From Cordia subcordata (lineage: Eukaryota > Streptophyta > Magnoliopsida > Boraginales > Cordiaceae): a stretch of 64,000 nucleotides of DNA. Location: assembly GCA_028554755.1 (NCBI GenBank), contig JAPTOF010000004.1, positions 2,425,501 to 2,489,500 of the forward strand, read 5' to 3'. How positions within the stretch are numbered: the first letter of the stretch is position 1; every line of letters begins with the position of its first letter. Shown in pieces: positions 1-11,300 of this stretch. Under the pieces are notes generated by a model. The model saw nothing but the letters and a program-made list of their open reading frames with translations. It was not told the origin of the DNA and did no database searches. The position numbers and the translations under genes are program-made.

Positions 1-174
1 GGCCCAACATTAGAGTCGTAGGAATTTGAATGGGACATTGGACGAGGTTTTGAATCACGTGGCTATGCTTCGTTCTGTACAAGAGGCAATGGAGCCCACC
101 ACAAATTCAAAAATTTTTAAAAAGAATAACTTTAATTACCTAAGTGAAATTTAACAATCTATGTTAGAATATAA

Positions 175-577
175 GGCAAATTCCATAAGTTGTCGGTATT
201 ATTTATATAAAATGTCAGTTTACTCTTTATTATTTAAGAATAACCTGTTTAATTTTTAATATATTCAAAAAAGTGTCACTTTACTCTTTTATTATTTCAA
301 AAGTAATCAATTTAGTCTTTTATATTTGTAAAAAATGACCAAATTAATCCTCATTTTAGTCCTAAAAATGATGGTCAAATGACCAAGTAATGGGGATAAA
401 AATGAATATCTTTTTTTTTTTTTGCATATTTTAAAGATTAAATAGGTTACTTTTAGAATAACATGGATCAATTTTTTTTCTCTTTTGAATATTGAAGATC
501 AAGTGGGTCACTTTTAAAATAATAAAAATTAAATTAATATATTTTATAAATAATAAGGACTATTTGTAAAATTCTCT
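175..577. mobile_element. MITE-like element with long inverted repeats
   Basis: The two ends form a long imperfect inverted repeat of roughly 170 bp each: the left arm (about 175-345) aligns to the reverse complement of the right arm (about 405-577), sharing words such as TATTATTTATA and CAAAAGTAA. A poly-T run lies between the arms. No coding region is present, so it would be non-autonomous. I could not find a clear target-site duplication, so the borders and superfamily are uncertain. Confidence 0.5.
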
Positions 578-1267
578 CTAAAAAATAAACTCAAATGAAC
601 CAAATCAATGTTCAATTAAAATTTTAAATTAATTATATAAATATGAGGGAAAATATCATGTACTTTCTGTTCAAGTATAGTCTTAGTAAAAACAAGGGGA
701 AGAGAAAATTTCTAAAGGTTATTAAAGCTTTTCACACTTTTTTGTAACTTCAACAAGAAACGAATACTCCTTTCACATAGAGAAAAAGCGAAAGGGCCAA
801 AAAACAAAACAAAAAAAAAAAAACAAAATAGATGACCCATGTCAGAAGCTAAGCCAAAAAAAAAAGGTGTTGGACCAAATGAGCCCTCGAATCAACGTAC
901 GAGTTCTTTTGTTTTTGTCAAACGTCCGAGTTAAAATTAATTAAAAGTACTTTTCTCCCAACAGGACCTGATATTATCATTTATTGTCGATATCGAACAT
1001 CTCAGATTCATTGATTAAAACCCTCTCAGTAGCGCTGTAACAACAACATCATCATCATCTTTATCATCGTCATCAATGGTTCTCCAAAAAACTTCACCAA
1101 ATACGTGGCACGGCAATAGCAAATACACCCCAAAAAAAAAAAAAACTTTATTTTTATTTTTTATATCAATCAATGTCATTGCAGTTCCCACTCATTTTCT
1201 CACCTCTGCAATGCATAGATGGCGTCTGCATCGCACTATAATGCCGGGTGACCTTGCTACGTGACAT
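578..1267. other. AT-rich intergenic stretch, no gene seen
   Basis: No ORF with recognisable protein character is present. The stretch holds A-rich runs (about 805-865) and a short CATCAT-type trinucleotide run near 1045-1075. Confidence 0.6.
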
Positions 1268-1283
1268 CTATCCACCGCCTTTT

Positions 1284-1541
1284 TTTTTTTTTAAAAGGTT
1301 AACCAAAGGAGAACCCCTTTCCCACCTGGCCAGAGGCCCCTTAACCAGGCGGGAGGTAAATCGAGGGATGTGCGTGAGTGGCAGCCCGACCAGGGAGAGG
1401 ACCAACGGGCGTGGAAATCCAGCAACAGCCCCCGCAATATTTCAGCGGAGTACTGCCGCCACACGGACTCGATCCCGCGTTGTCAGGGTGTCACCACCCT
1501 AATCACCTGGCCACTTACCAACTCACCTATGCCCCTGGGGG
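1284..1541 (-). mobile_element. tRNA-derived SINE, minus orientation
   Basis: A GC-rich island of about 258 bp lies in AT-rich DNA and is flanked by an identical 16-bp repeat, CTATCCACCGCCTTTT, at 1268-1283 and 1542-1557, which is the target-site duplication. On the minus strand the element starts next to 1541, has a pol III A-box-like segment (GAGTTGGTAAGTGGCC, within 1507-1528), then a B-box-like GGATCGAGTCC (complement of 1465-1475), and ends in an A-tail seen as the poly-T at 1281-1292. Internal pol III boxes, a 3' A-tail and a long target duplication are the marks of a tRNA-derived SINE. The perfect duplication suggests a fairly recent insertion. Family not assigned. Confidence 0.85.
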
Positions 1542-1557
1542 CTATCCACCGCCTTTT

Positions 1558-2051
1558 GCGATTATGGAAGTTTACTTACGCTCCCTTATAGTTTGCTGTA
1601 CAAGTCTGTTATGCCCTTTGAGTTTTCAAAATTTCATTTGGAGACTTTTTTTTTTTTTTGGAAATTTTCTCTTATCATCCAAGGCTAGTTATTTAATTAA
1701 GTGCTTTTGTGTATGTGCTAATTATATAGTAGATTGGGTCGTTTGTACAATTATCATACATTACTTTGTTCTTGTCATGACTTGTACACTTTTTCTTGGA
1801 ACCCTATATCCTTGTTTATCAAATTATATTTTCTTTTGTACTCTTATTGATATTAATATAAATAGTATCGACAAAAAACAAATTATTTTTATGATATTAT
1901 AGTGTTATGTATAATTATTAGTTATATTTATTATTATGTCATAATTACGTAGAACATTGTAAAAGATCCATCGCAACCATTGCAATCCCAATCTTGTTCA
2001 TCAAAAGCTAGCGAGTACGGCAAAAGTACAAAGTAGTGAATAGTCATCAAG
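1558..2051. other. Intergenic, no gene seen
   Basis: AT-rich sequence without recognisable coding or RNA features. A long open frame that runs into it from the SINE is chance. Confidence 0.55.
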
Positions 2052-2060
2052 TATGGATGG

Positions 2061-2568
2061 GATTCTTTTCTTTTTATTTATACCCTAATTTTAGAAATTA
2101 TTTTAAAAAATACTCCTACTTTGAAATCGTTTTTAAATCTACCCTTTTTGTGTTCGAATTATCGGAACGACGAATAACTAACCTTTTTTAAACGTCTCAA
2201 ATTCCCATATTTGAATTCTAAATGTATTACATAATCAATGCGAGTACAATAATTGAATTACCGAAACAATAACTAGCCTACCGTTTTGGGACCAAAATAG
2301 TAAGTGAGTTATCGTTTCGGTAACTCAATTATCACAATGGTAAGTGAGTTGTTCTTTCCATAATTCAATTCTTGAAATCGCATTAATTATGTATTCATTT
2401 AAAATTTAAAATTCAAATATGAGAATTTGAAATATCTTAAAAAGGTAACTCGTTTACTGTTTCGGTAATTCAAACATCGAAAATAATAATTTTAAAAATG
2501 ATTTTAAAATAAGGATATTTTTTAAAATAATTATCAAAATGAGGGTATAAAAAATATTAAAAAAATCT
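2061..2568. mobile_element. Mutator-type (MULE) non-autonomous element with ~200-bp TIRs
   Basis: The first and last roughly 200 bp are inverted copies of each other: the left arm from GATTCTTTTC (2061) and the reverse complement of the right arm ending at 2568 share TATACCCT, TTATTTTAAAAAATA and CATATTTGAATT. The element is bounded by an exact 9-bp direct repeat, TATGGATGG, at 2052-2060 and 2569-2577. Long TIRs with a 9-bp target duplication are typical of Mutator-like elements. The short centre repeats words such as TTTCGGTAA and GTAAGTGAGTT and carries no transposase, so the element depended on a helper. It could form a long hairpin if transcribed. Confidence 0.85.
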
Positions 2569-2577
2569 TATGGATGG

Positions 2578-3707
2578 CACTAGCCTTTGGGGGTTGTACA
2601 CTTTCGTCATCAAGCCCAACGACTACGTTGCGACCATTAAAATCAATTGCATTACCCAAAAAAAAAATGTATCATACCATTGCTTACACTGGTTTAACTA
2701 TAGTTAACGTTGAAGGAATAGAAATTGATCTACTGTAATATTATACATTTAATGAGTAAAACTTCTTGATAAAAGGGAATTAATAATGGAATCATAGTAT
2801 AATGTTTTGAATAATTTACAATGTAATGATATTACGAGGAGCAATTCACTCAATAAATTGCAAATTTATAACTAATTACTATTTAAGCATTGACTAATAC
2901 ACCTTTTTAGCGGTTTACATTTAAATTGTTCTTTGATAGATGGGAGAGAAAAAAATTATTAGCACGGCTTTTTCTTTTTCTTTTTTTTTTTTTTCTCACG
3001 TTGGCTAATTTGAAACTAACCCTGCATGTGTCAAGGTTTATAACCAATATTATCGTTCCAAGTGTAATAAAAGAAGGGGATAATATTAGTTACTCAACAA
3101 CCAATGTGAACTTTGTCAATATTTTCTTATATATTCGACATATATTATTGTAGAAAATCCGAGATTGAGATTATTTCTAAAAGAGATAAGAGATATTATC
3201 AAATCCGTTTTAGTAATTTAATCCCTAGTTAAGACCATTATACACAATTAGTAAAAATAGGAGATGTTATCTTTTTTTTATTTTGTCTTTTTTTTTAATG
3301 AGAGAAATTTCGCTAATAGAATCCAATTATTAATTGACAACAGTGCATAGCACGTCTCATATATTATATACCATTTAAGTCGAGGACACTCAATCAACAG
3401 TAGGAGACTGGATTCAAACATATGTTATGAGTCGTATTTGTCTCTAATTTTTACTATCTCTAGCGTGTTGATAACCTTTTTTTTGGTCAAAAGTTAGTGA
3501 AAATTATTTCTCATTTTTAGCGTTGAAACACAGTCAAGCTGTTAATTTAGTCTTCTTCTCTTTTTTTTTTTTTTCCCTCTCTTGTGGTGAATTTTGGTCC
3601 CATTTAGTGACCATCACGCGTGGAATTTTCCAGAACAGGACTAGTTTCCAAAACTTCTGCATGTACTGTTCCATTCTTGTGGATTAAGATACGACTTTTT
3701 TGCTAAA
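2578..3707. other. Intergenic, no gene seen
   Basis: AT-rich DNA with several homopolymer T runs. No open frame with protein-like composition on either strand and no repeat pair that I could delimit. Confidence 0.5.
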
Positions 3708-3747
3708 GAAGAGAGAGAGGGAGAGAGGGAGAGAGAGAGAGAGAGAG
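3708..3747. repeat. (GA)n microsatellite
   Basis: A run of about 20 GA units broken by two GGG interruptions. Confidence 0.9.
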
Positions 3748-3973
3748 CGCTTTTGCAGTACAATATTCGTATCGTTTATCTATTTAATTTTTTGGTCTAG
3801 TACTGTTTTATCGTACAAACGACGGCAACGTTTCACCACACCTTTTTCTTTTTTATTTATTTAATTTTCCCTCAACAGCGTCTCGCTGACTAAAGATAAA
3901 GATTTTTTACTTTTAGACTCATGAACCCAAAATACCCTTGCGTAGTCTAGAAGTACACGATAAAAAAAAAAAA

Positions 3974-4895
3974 GTGAATTACTCAACTCTCCCTTATAAT
4001 TTTTTACTAATATTTACAACTTTTTCTTATGTTTTAAAAATTAGTTACTTGGCCTCCTATAATTTCAACATTAGTGCACACGCCCCCCAAAGCTAATTGC
4101 CATTAACTTTTTAACGAATTTTAGTAAAATTTCATTTTTGCCTTTATTTAATCTAATAAAAAAATCTATTTTACCTTCATTTAATTTTAAAAATAAAAAA
4201 AATTAAACTTTAAAAAAATTCTTAAAAATCCATTTTATCCCTAACTTATTAAATAAAATATCTATTTTACCTTTATTTTATTTAAAAATAAAAAATTAAA
4301 TTAGAAAAAATACAAAAAAAAATTGAAAAACATGAGGGATGGGGGGTAGGGGCGACGGGGGTGGGGCTAGCTAGGGTTGGGGGCTGCTGGGGTAGGGTTG
4401 TTGGGGTTGGGGGCTACTGGGGGTGGGGGTAGCGAGGGTTGTGGAAGTGGTGGGGAGTGGGGCAACGGGGATAGTGGAGGTGGTGGAGAGTGAGATAGTG
4501 GGGGTGGTGGGGGGTGGGGCTAGCTGGGCGTGGGGCAGCAGGGGTGACGAGGGTGGTGGGGGGTAGGGCTGATGGGGGCTGGTGGGTTGGGGGGGTGGCT
4601 GGGGCTGGGCTAGGGTGGTAGGGGTTTTTGTCTTTTTTTTAATTTAATTGCTTTTTTTTTTAAACAAATTAAAGATAGAAAAGTTTATTTAATGTATTTA
4701 TTATGAAAAAACAAAGCAAAATTACATAAGCTGCGCGTGCATGTCAAAACACGTTATTTTAGATGAAAAAATTAGCGGAGAGGATCTATGTGCATCATTA
4801 TTAAAACTACAGGGGGTAACTTAGTTAATTTCCTAACCACAAAGTATTATTGTGCATATTTATCAAATTACAGGAGGGAGTTGAGTAATTCACCC
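3974..4895. mobile_element. MULE-like TIR element with a G-rich core
   Basis: The left end GTGAATTACTCAACTC (from 3974) recurs inverted at the right end (complement of 4878-4893). The match extends imperfectly inward for about 110 bp, sharing TAATTT and similar patches around CCCCC and TTAGTTA. Flanks are A-rich on both sides (for example AAAATAAAA on the right), so a target duplication cannot be fixed. Long TIRs and lack of coding sequence resemble the other Mutator-type elements here. The core 4333-4627 is an unusual G-rich block, listed separately. Confidence 0.7.
4333..4627 (+). repeat. G-rich degenerate minisatellite, G-quadruplex prone
   Basis: About 295 bp on the plus strand are built of GGGG/GGGGG runs separated by 1-7 bases, mostly T, CT or A, with recurring words such as GGGGTGGGG, GGGGCTAGCT and GGTGGTGGGG. 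C is scarce and the surrounding DNA is very AT-rich. It sits in the centre of the TIR element at 3974-4895. Many overlapping four-tract G-quadruplex patterns are possible. Confidence 0.85.
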
Positions 4896-5829
4896 AAAAT
4901 AAAAAGATAGAAAAGAAGTTCAGAAGGCTCAACGGGTCTGAATTTTGTTGGAAGTTGAATATATGGTTTATAGATTTCTTGTCTCTTTCCTAGCTGTTGT
5001 TGCCTATAATATGGGCATATTATGTATTATGTTAATGGGAATATATTGTTTTTGAAAGAAACATTTTCTGGAAATAAGTACTAAGATTGAGTTCTAAGAA
5101 AAGGTCGAATTTTTGAAAAAAAAATTAATTTAATATTTTAAAGTAAAAAATTTTAATTTAAAAAATATTTTTTTCAAAAATTATAGCAAAATACTTTTAA
5201 GAAAAAATAATTTAAAGGAGCCTTACACGTGCTTTTTTTTCCCCCTCTTTTTGCAAATTGATCCTTATATTTGTTTATTATATGAAAATTGTAACCCTCT
5301 TGTTACCAAAGGTACAAGTTTGTCAAGTATTTTGGATTAGTCTTACTTTTGCTCGAGGACTTTATTCCATTCTTTGAAATTTATCATCTCTTATCTTCTA
5401 ATATTAGCTATTTATATCCAAATATCTTTTGTCATACTCAGCCTCCTAGACTCCAACACTTCAATTAGGATAAGATAAGATCTCTTTCTTTTGTTTGAAC
5501 TTGTAGGATTTTGAAAATTGATCAGAAATTATTTATATTATATTAATATAATTATGAAAGAAATATGAATTTTATTAAAAGTATACACAGTATTATTATT
5601 AATGGAATTATTAGAGTTAGTGATGATGAAATGTATTATTACTACCATTATATAAATCCACCTTTTTAGTGTAAGTTATTACTCTTTTTACGAGAATGAA
5701 AGACAGCAACAGTAGATTAACCCGTTGATCTGTTCCGCACCATGCAACAAGCATGAAGCGGTTCAGTGAAAATGATGGGGGGCATTTTGGGTAACTCGAA
5801 AATAAACAAAAAACCGTACTTGGAGGGAG
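4896..5829. other. Intergenic, no gene seen
   Basis: AT-rich DNA upstream of the DUF506 gene. Nothing beyond short homopolymers was recognised. Confidence 0.5.
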
Positions 5830-5952
5830 ACGTGGCGTCGTGTGGCTGCGATCACCGTCTCAACCTCCCTGATTCCTCGACACGTAGACCACAAGCAGAT
5901 GACATTAATTCGCCACGTCAGATGCCAGCATGGATAGCTCGTGCCACGTCAG
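5830..5952 (+). promoter_or_regulatory. Cluster of ACGT-core (bZIP-type) boxes upstream of the DUF506 gene
   Basis: ACGTGGC occurs at 5830-5836, CACGTAG at 5881-5887, and an identical decamer GCCACGTCAG occurs twice, at 5912-5921 and 5943-5952, 31 bp apart. Its reverse complement contains TGACGTGG, a C-box/G-box hybrid of the kind bound by plant bZIP factors in abscisic-acid or ER-stress responses. The cluster lies just upstream of a possible TATA box and about 750 bp before the main start codon. That it controls the DUF506 gene is inference. Confidence 0.6.
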
Positions 5953-5969
5953 CTCACCTCACCACCGCC

Positions 5970-5977
5970 TTTAAAAA
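5970..5977 (+). promoter_or_regulatory. Possible TATA box of the DUF506 gene
   Basis: TTTAAAAA lies 18 bp after the second GCCACGTCAG box. A start site near 6000 would give a leader of about 700 nt containing the upstream ORF. Weak match; other AT-rich words nearby (6045-6100) could serve. Confidence 0.35.
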
Positions 5978-6144
5978 TTTCAGCTCACTTCATCCAAACG
6001 CTCCTAAACCATCACGCCCAAAGTGCTCATTTCTCTCACTACATATACGTACACACACAACTTGTATACATATGCATACATATATACATACATATATCAT
6101 CTCAGTCTGTGTGGAGTTACCGGAGGGTTTGTGAATCGCCGGAA

Positions 6145-6234
6145 ATGGAAGTTCCGGCTGTTTGTGATGTCGCGACATGCCGGAGAGTGGATGACATCAT
6201 CTTTTCATGCCGTGACGTGTTTAGCGATAGTTAG
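6145..6234 (+). CDS. Upstream ORF (29 codons) in the DUF506 leader
   Basis: The ORF starts at ATG 6145 and stops at TAG 6232-6234, giving a 29-residue peptide that begins MEVPAVCDVATC and ends DVFSDS. It has three cysteines and an amphipathic acidic C-terminal part. It lies between the likely start of transcription (about 6000) and the DUF506 start codon at 6698, with 463 nt between, possibly including a leader intron. Its protein-like composition in AT-rich leader DNA suggests selection. From memory and not checked, a conserved-peptide upstream ORF is annotated ahead of an Arabidopsis DUF506 gene, so this may be its counterpart. If so, it would act in cis to stall or divert ribosomes. It could also be a chance ORF. 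Confidence 0.5.
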   Translation: MEVPAVCDVATCRRVDDIIFSCRDVFSDS

Positions 6235-6697
6235 CGGTATATTGAAACCCTAAGCAAAAGCTAAACGTTTCTTGCTTAGCAGATTTTACAAGTTATTCTC
6301 GCAAATTTACAAGCAAAGTATTTTGTATTATATTAGCGTTAATCCGCAAAGATAGAGGGCATCATTTTTATTAGGTTAAGCAGTTAAGCCTCTTCCAATT
6401 TCGGTCACATCATTGATTGTTGGAAAATTTCTTGGTTTTTGAGTCGTTTGATCTTTTTTTTTTTGTCCCCCCGATCCGATGAAACATATGTACAAACAAC
6501 CGATGACGATATAGCTTGATATATTAGTGTGCTTTGGATTTTCTCAAAATTTTCAGAAATTATAATTTGTTTGACTTCGTCGTTGACTGCATGTTAGCTG
6601 AAAATGAAGCGTAATATTTGAAATCAATCATTAAAAAAGAAAACAATTTTCGTGTTCTGATTAGCGAAAATTACCAGGAAAAAAGAATAAAAAAAAG

Positions 6698-8328
6698 ATG
6701 CCTTTTGAGGTGAAAATTCGACCTATAGATTTCAACGAGATGGAAGGACCGGCTCGGTTTGAGCCGGTGAAGAGCGTGGCAAAATCGCGGTTCAAACGGC
6801 TTTTTGAGAGGCAGTTTGCTAGTGTCGTAAAGGTTTCAGTGCCGGTGCCGGAGAAGGTGGACAGCAGTGAAGAGCCGTATAGCGAGAAGGATGCGCCGGA
6901 GAAGCCGGCCGGTGGTGGGGGCCTGTGTAACAAGGACGGCTCGGAAGAATGCGAGCCTAGCTCTGTTTGCTTGGCGAGAATGGTTCAGAATTTCATGGAA
7001 GAGAGCAACGACAAACAGCGGTGCGTTCGGAATCGGTGCAACTGCTTCAACGCCGATGGTACCGACAGCTCCGAGGATGACGTTGACTCTTGCATCTGTT
7101 TCGGCGAGGCAAACCACGCCCCATCTCTTGACGTATGTGAAATCCTGAAGGTGTGTAAAGACAAAATTGTTTGTTGTAATTTTGACACCTCGTTTTTCGT
7201 TTAGCTTATACTGAAAGCTAGTTCTTTTCTGTTGAGCAGAGTTTGGTGGGTTGTTCGAGTGTTACCGAAAGAAATGTCTTGGCGGATACTACGAGAATTG
7301 TTGAGAAAAACAAGATTACTAGGCGGAAAGATGACTATTGCCGAAAAATCGTAACCGATGGCCTCGTAGCTCTCGGTTACGATGCTGCTGTCTGCAAGTC
7401 CCGCTGGGAAAAGTCTTCCTCTTGTCCTGCGGGTACATTACACATTTACATACTCCTCTTGTCTAACACATAAATGAATTAGACAAGATCATTTACGACG
7501 GATGCCATGGGTGTAAGGTCTTGCTTCGAGTCTCTTAAAATTTAGGTTGTGGTGATTAGAGTTCTGTTAATTTGTTGCCTGTAGTGCATGAATTATTGCC
7601 AGTTCGTATAACAAGCTTAATTAGCGGTCTTTGTTGGAAGACCTTATTGTTTTCTGTCTTGTGTAATTTACAATGTTTCTGAAATGGTTTTTTTTGGAAC
7701 CTGGAAATTATGAACAGGGGAATATGAATATGTGGATGTGATGATTGAAGGCGAGAGGTTGATCCTTGACATTGATTTTAGATCCGAGTTTGAGATTGCA
7801 AGGGCCACGAAAGCATACAGAACAATCCTTCAAGCCTTGCCGGTTATATTCGTTGGTAAAGCAGATCTCTTACAGAGGATCATATGTCTTGTTTCTGAGG
7901 CTGCAAAGCGGAGTTTGAAGAAGAAAGGAATGCCCTTTCCGCCATGGCGTAAGGCTGAGTATGTCAAAGCCAAGTGGCTCTCTGCATACACTCGCACAAC
8001 CCCAACAGGCAAACCAGCACCGGAATCACTGAATTCCACTCGAAGCAAGACTTGTGATGAAAGCGTCCCGAAACTCGAAAAGGAAGTGTCTTTGGTTCCA
8101 AAAAAGTGTTCTGCTATCAAGCCTGAGTTGATCTTCAGTGAGAAAAGCTCTCCGGTTGTGATCGATGACAACATCCCAGATGTTTTTTCTATCTCTAACA
8201 GTTCTGACGACAATGAGGAGACAATTGCAGTGGACCAACAAGGATCACTGCAAATCAAACTAAAGAATTCGCATGGTCGAGTCAAGATAACTAGTGGCTT
8301 GGCTTGTATTATTGAAGACAAGCCCTGA
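6698..8328 (+). CDS. DUF506 / PDDEXK-like family protein
   Basis: Three exons: 6698-7150, 7240-7432 and 7718-8328. All introns are GT...AG, and the protein is 418 residues. It belongs to the plant DUF506 family (PF04720), whose fold resembles PDDEXK nucleases but whose biochemical role is unsettled. Visible family marks: an acidic Ser/Asp segment with CICFGEAN (about 130-145), DYCRKIVTDGLVALGYDAAVC (about 183-203), the core LILDIDFRSEFEIARATKAY (about 230-249), and the basic block MPFPPWRKAEYVKAKWLS (about 287-304). The C-terminal 110 residues are low-complexity and rich in Ser and Asp. The start is chosen because the frame is open with an in-frame stop upstream and the N-terminus MPFEVKIRPIDF suits the family. 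The leader carries an upstream ORF. The nuclease reading of the core is by family resemblance only. Confidence 0.9.
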
Positions 8329-11300
8329 TTTTGATCTTTTGCCCTCCCTTTTAACCTGTTTCCCCTGTTTTTTTTGGCGGGTTTTAACAGCAGAGGACTT
8401 TGTCCGACCTTCTGTTCGGTTAATCGTCCCTTCTATTTTTTTCTTGTAAGGGTTGCGATTGCTATTATATTGAATAATGTAGTAAAACACCATATTAACT
8501 GTTAAATATTGTCTGAGAGAGGATTATAATATATGTAATAATAGAGTTGATTATAAAAGTATTGAGTGTTATAAATCTTTTCAGTTCTTCTATATGGATA
8601 TTATGGCAACTTCTCATTTCTGAACCTCTTTGGCTGGAGGTTTTAAGAAGTTTTATTTTCAGTCGTAGATGTCCATTAGCTTTAGGCGCTTTATTGTATG
8701 TATATATCTGCCTTCATATTGTTATTCATTATGTACAATCAGTTCAGATTTATTCAAAAACAAGAGGTTGGAGACACGTCTAAATACATTGATTTGCCCT
8801 CTCTACTCCAGCTTGTTCAATTTTAAATTCCCTTCCCCTTTTTTGTCCATGTAGGAAGTAAGAATCCGATGAAGCTTTTCTGGAGCCGACTCAAGGAAGC
8901 CCATGGAGTAATCTGAATGTTCGTTCCTATTCTGGCGTGGTAAAGTGATGATCATAAATTTAAAATGGTAATATTCCGTGCCTGTGTAGCATTACTTCTT
9001 TTCCTTTCATTTTGAAGTTGTGAGACGAGAAATTGATTTAGCATATTTGTGAATAAAGGCATATATGAGAGATATTCATCCCACTCATTGTTTACAAACT
9101 ATAGCACCCCTTTAGTTGAAAGAGGAAACCCATTTCTATCAGACTTGTGTATTTTTTCGTTCCCCAGGATGAGTTTATGATTGACCAAGAATGGAGAATC
9201 TCTTTCTAGCTGCTCCAACCAACGGCAACGGGGGCCCATGATGGTGTATTCTTTCTTTGTCTAGTTCTCTCTACATTTTATCTTTGCCATGTTTTTATTT
9301 TTCTGGTATCTTCTTTGGACTTCATTCCGGTACCTTTACAATGGAGTCTTGTAGGACACTTCTCTGTCCCTCTTTTTTCTGGATTCCTTTTCCACATGGG
9401 ATTGTCCTTGAGGCTAATTGGTGTTTCTTTCTATCTTATGGTACTTGTGTGGAAGCTTCCCATGGGAAGGGACTAGATTCATGTACATGCTAAAAACATG
9501 CGTGATATTGACTAGCGGCAGTGAACTTGAGCCGTAGGATGTTTAGACACGTGTCTAAGTAATGTTTGAAATTCTTTATTCATGCTGAGAGCAACCTGAT
9601 ACTTCAATATTAGCCTCTGATGCAGGAAATACCAAGGCTTGGTATTAGGTTAACTTTAAGTTGTATCTGTGTATTTGATACTGTTTCTTGGTTGACCATC
9701 TCATAATCTGGGCACAGGGACCACACTGATAGGTATAGGTTACCAGGGTGAAAAATTGAACTGGGTATATATTGATGATTTTCTACTGTTATCTATGCTA
9801 GTCTAATATGTATTTTGATTGCTGAGTATTGAAATTGGCACATGAAGAAGATGGAAATCAAATGGTGCAATGAGTGGTACATAATTTGCATGAATTATTT
9901 AAGATGGTAAACGAATATGAGCATCAAATAGTACAATGCATCTACAAATCCTCTTGTTTTTCACCCCTTCCCAAAGAGATTCTAGTCCCTTTCGGGATGT
10001 GGTCATCGATCATGATCTTTCTTCTTCTGTTTATACTTGTTTGGTAGTGCCTTTCCAATCCAAAAAACTGGGTGCTACTTCAAAGCTGTAAGCTGTTTTT
10101 TGTTGCATATTCTATTATTCCATTTGGTGTCGTGATATTTCAGACACTGTTATTTGACTTCTTTATGAAGAGATGATAGATAATCGCAACTTTGGTCTTC
10201 TATTTCAGAAAATCCTAGGAATATAACCGAATTATTGTTGTTCTAATGTGTGGTAATAAAGTTTTCACCTGGTATTATAATCTGTCAAAATGTGAACAAC
10301 TGTTTGTCTTCAAGTTATTGGATTTTGCATTGGAAGCCTAGTTTGTTTGCTTGTGCAATTATTTGCTTTTTAATGCAAAGGACAAAGTATACAAGACGCG
10401 GTGGTGGTATGCCGTGATGTTTCGGCTGAGGGTGTTGCTTTATGCTTTCGTGACAGCCCTGACCAACTTATTGTATTTCTGCAGAGAGGGGGTTGAATTT
10501 CAATTTTCTGACCAATATAGACTTTTGCAAAAATTTTATTTCATAATTTTGAAATTTCGATATTGCTATTGAAACAGTTGAAATTTAAGTTTTTAAAATA
10601 TTAGGTTAAACAAATTAGCAATTTTTATTCAATTGTATTTTTAACCGAAGTCTTACAGTTCACAGCTAAGACCATAGAGTTTAAGTTTGTTTCGCAAGTC
10701 TGAATTTGAAGTGTGTCAAGTATGGCATGATTTTCAGACGGACTATGAAGCATTGTGTCTGGTAGGTTTTCTGTATTGTGAGATTTGTAACTTTTATCAT
10801 AACATGAGATTTGTATTTGTGTAATGATATAACATTGTTTTTTTTTTTTGGACCAGAATATAATATATTTCATCGATGAGTTTTTGTGTTGCCAAAAATC
10901 GAGTGATCCTCCTTGTGTAAAGAGGCAACTCTGGTCTTAAAACTACTCAAGACTGTAGGTGGAGGGTCTGGATAGATCTGGGGCGTATAATGTGAGTATT
11001 GTGGACTTATGGTAAACGTCATCGTAGACTACGCCGGCCCGTCTTGGGCCCGAAGCAGCCAAAAGCGGTATTATTATTTTTGATACCTAGAGAGAGAAAA
11101 AAAAAAAAGAAAAGGAAAGGGGGAAAGCGGTAGAGAATAGATTGTATTCTGTGTGCTTCCTTTTCTTTTCGAAATTTGGATTTATAGGAGTTAAGGACGC
11201 CAGGTCCTTCGATCTGTTGCCTTGTTGTAAGGGGGAATATCATTTAGGGGTTGGCGGACTGTTGCTTTCGCGATGGGCAAAGTCAGAATTCTAGTTCCAC

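Noticed and set aside
1248..1902. Overlapping plus-strand open frames of 84 and 174 codons
   Set aside because: They run through the antisense of a SINE into AT-rich flank and have no protein-family character.
5766..6134. 122-codon frame upstream of the DUF506 gene
   Set aside because: It covers the promoter and leader, overlaps the ACGT boxes and has repeat-driven His/Thr-rich residues; only the short upstream ORF is credible.
7830..8321. 163-codon antisense frame under DUF506 exon 3
   Set aside because: Shadow of the real exon; no features of its own.
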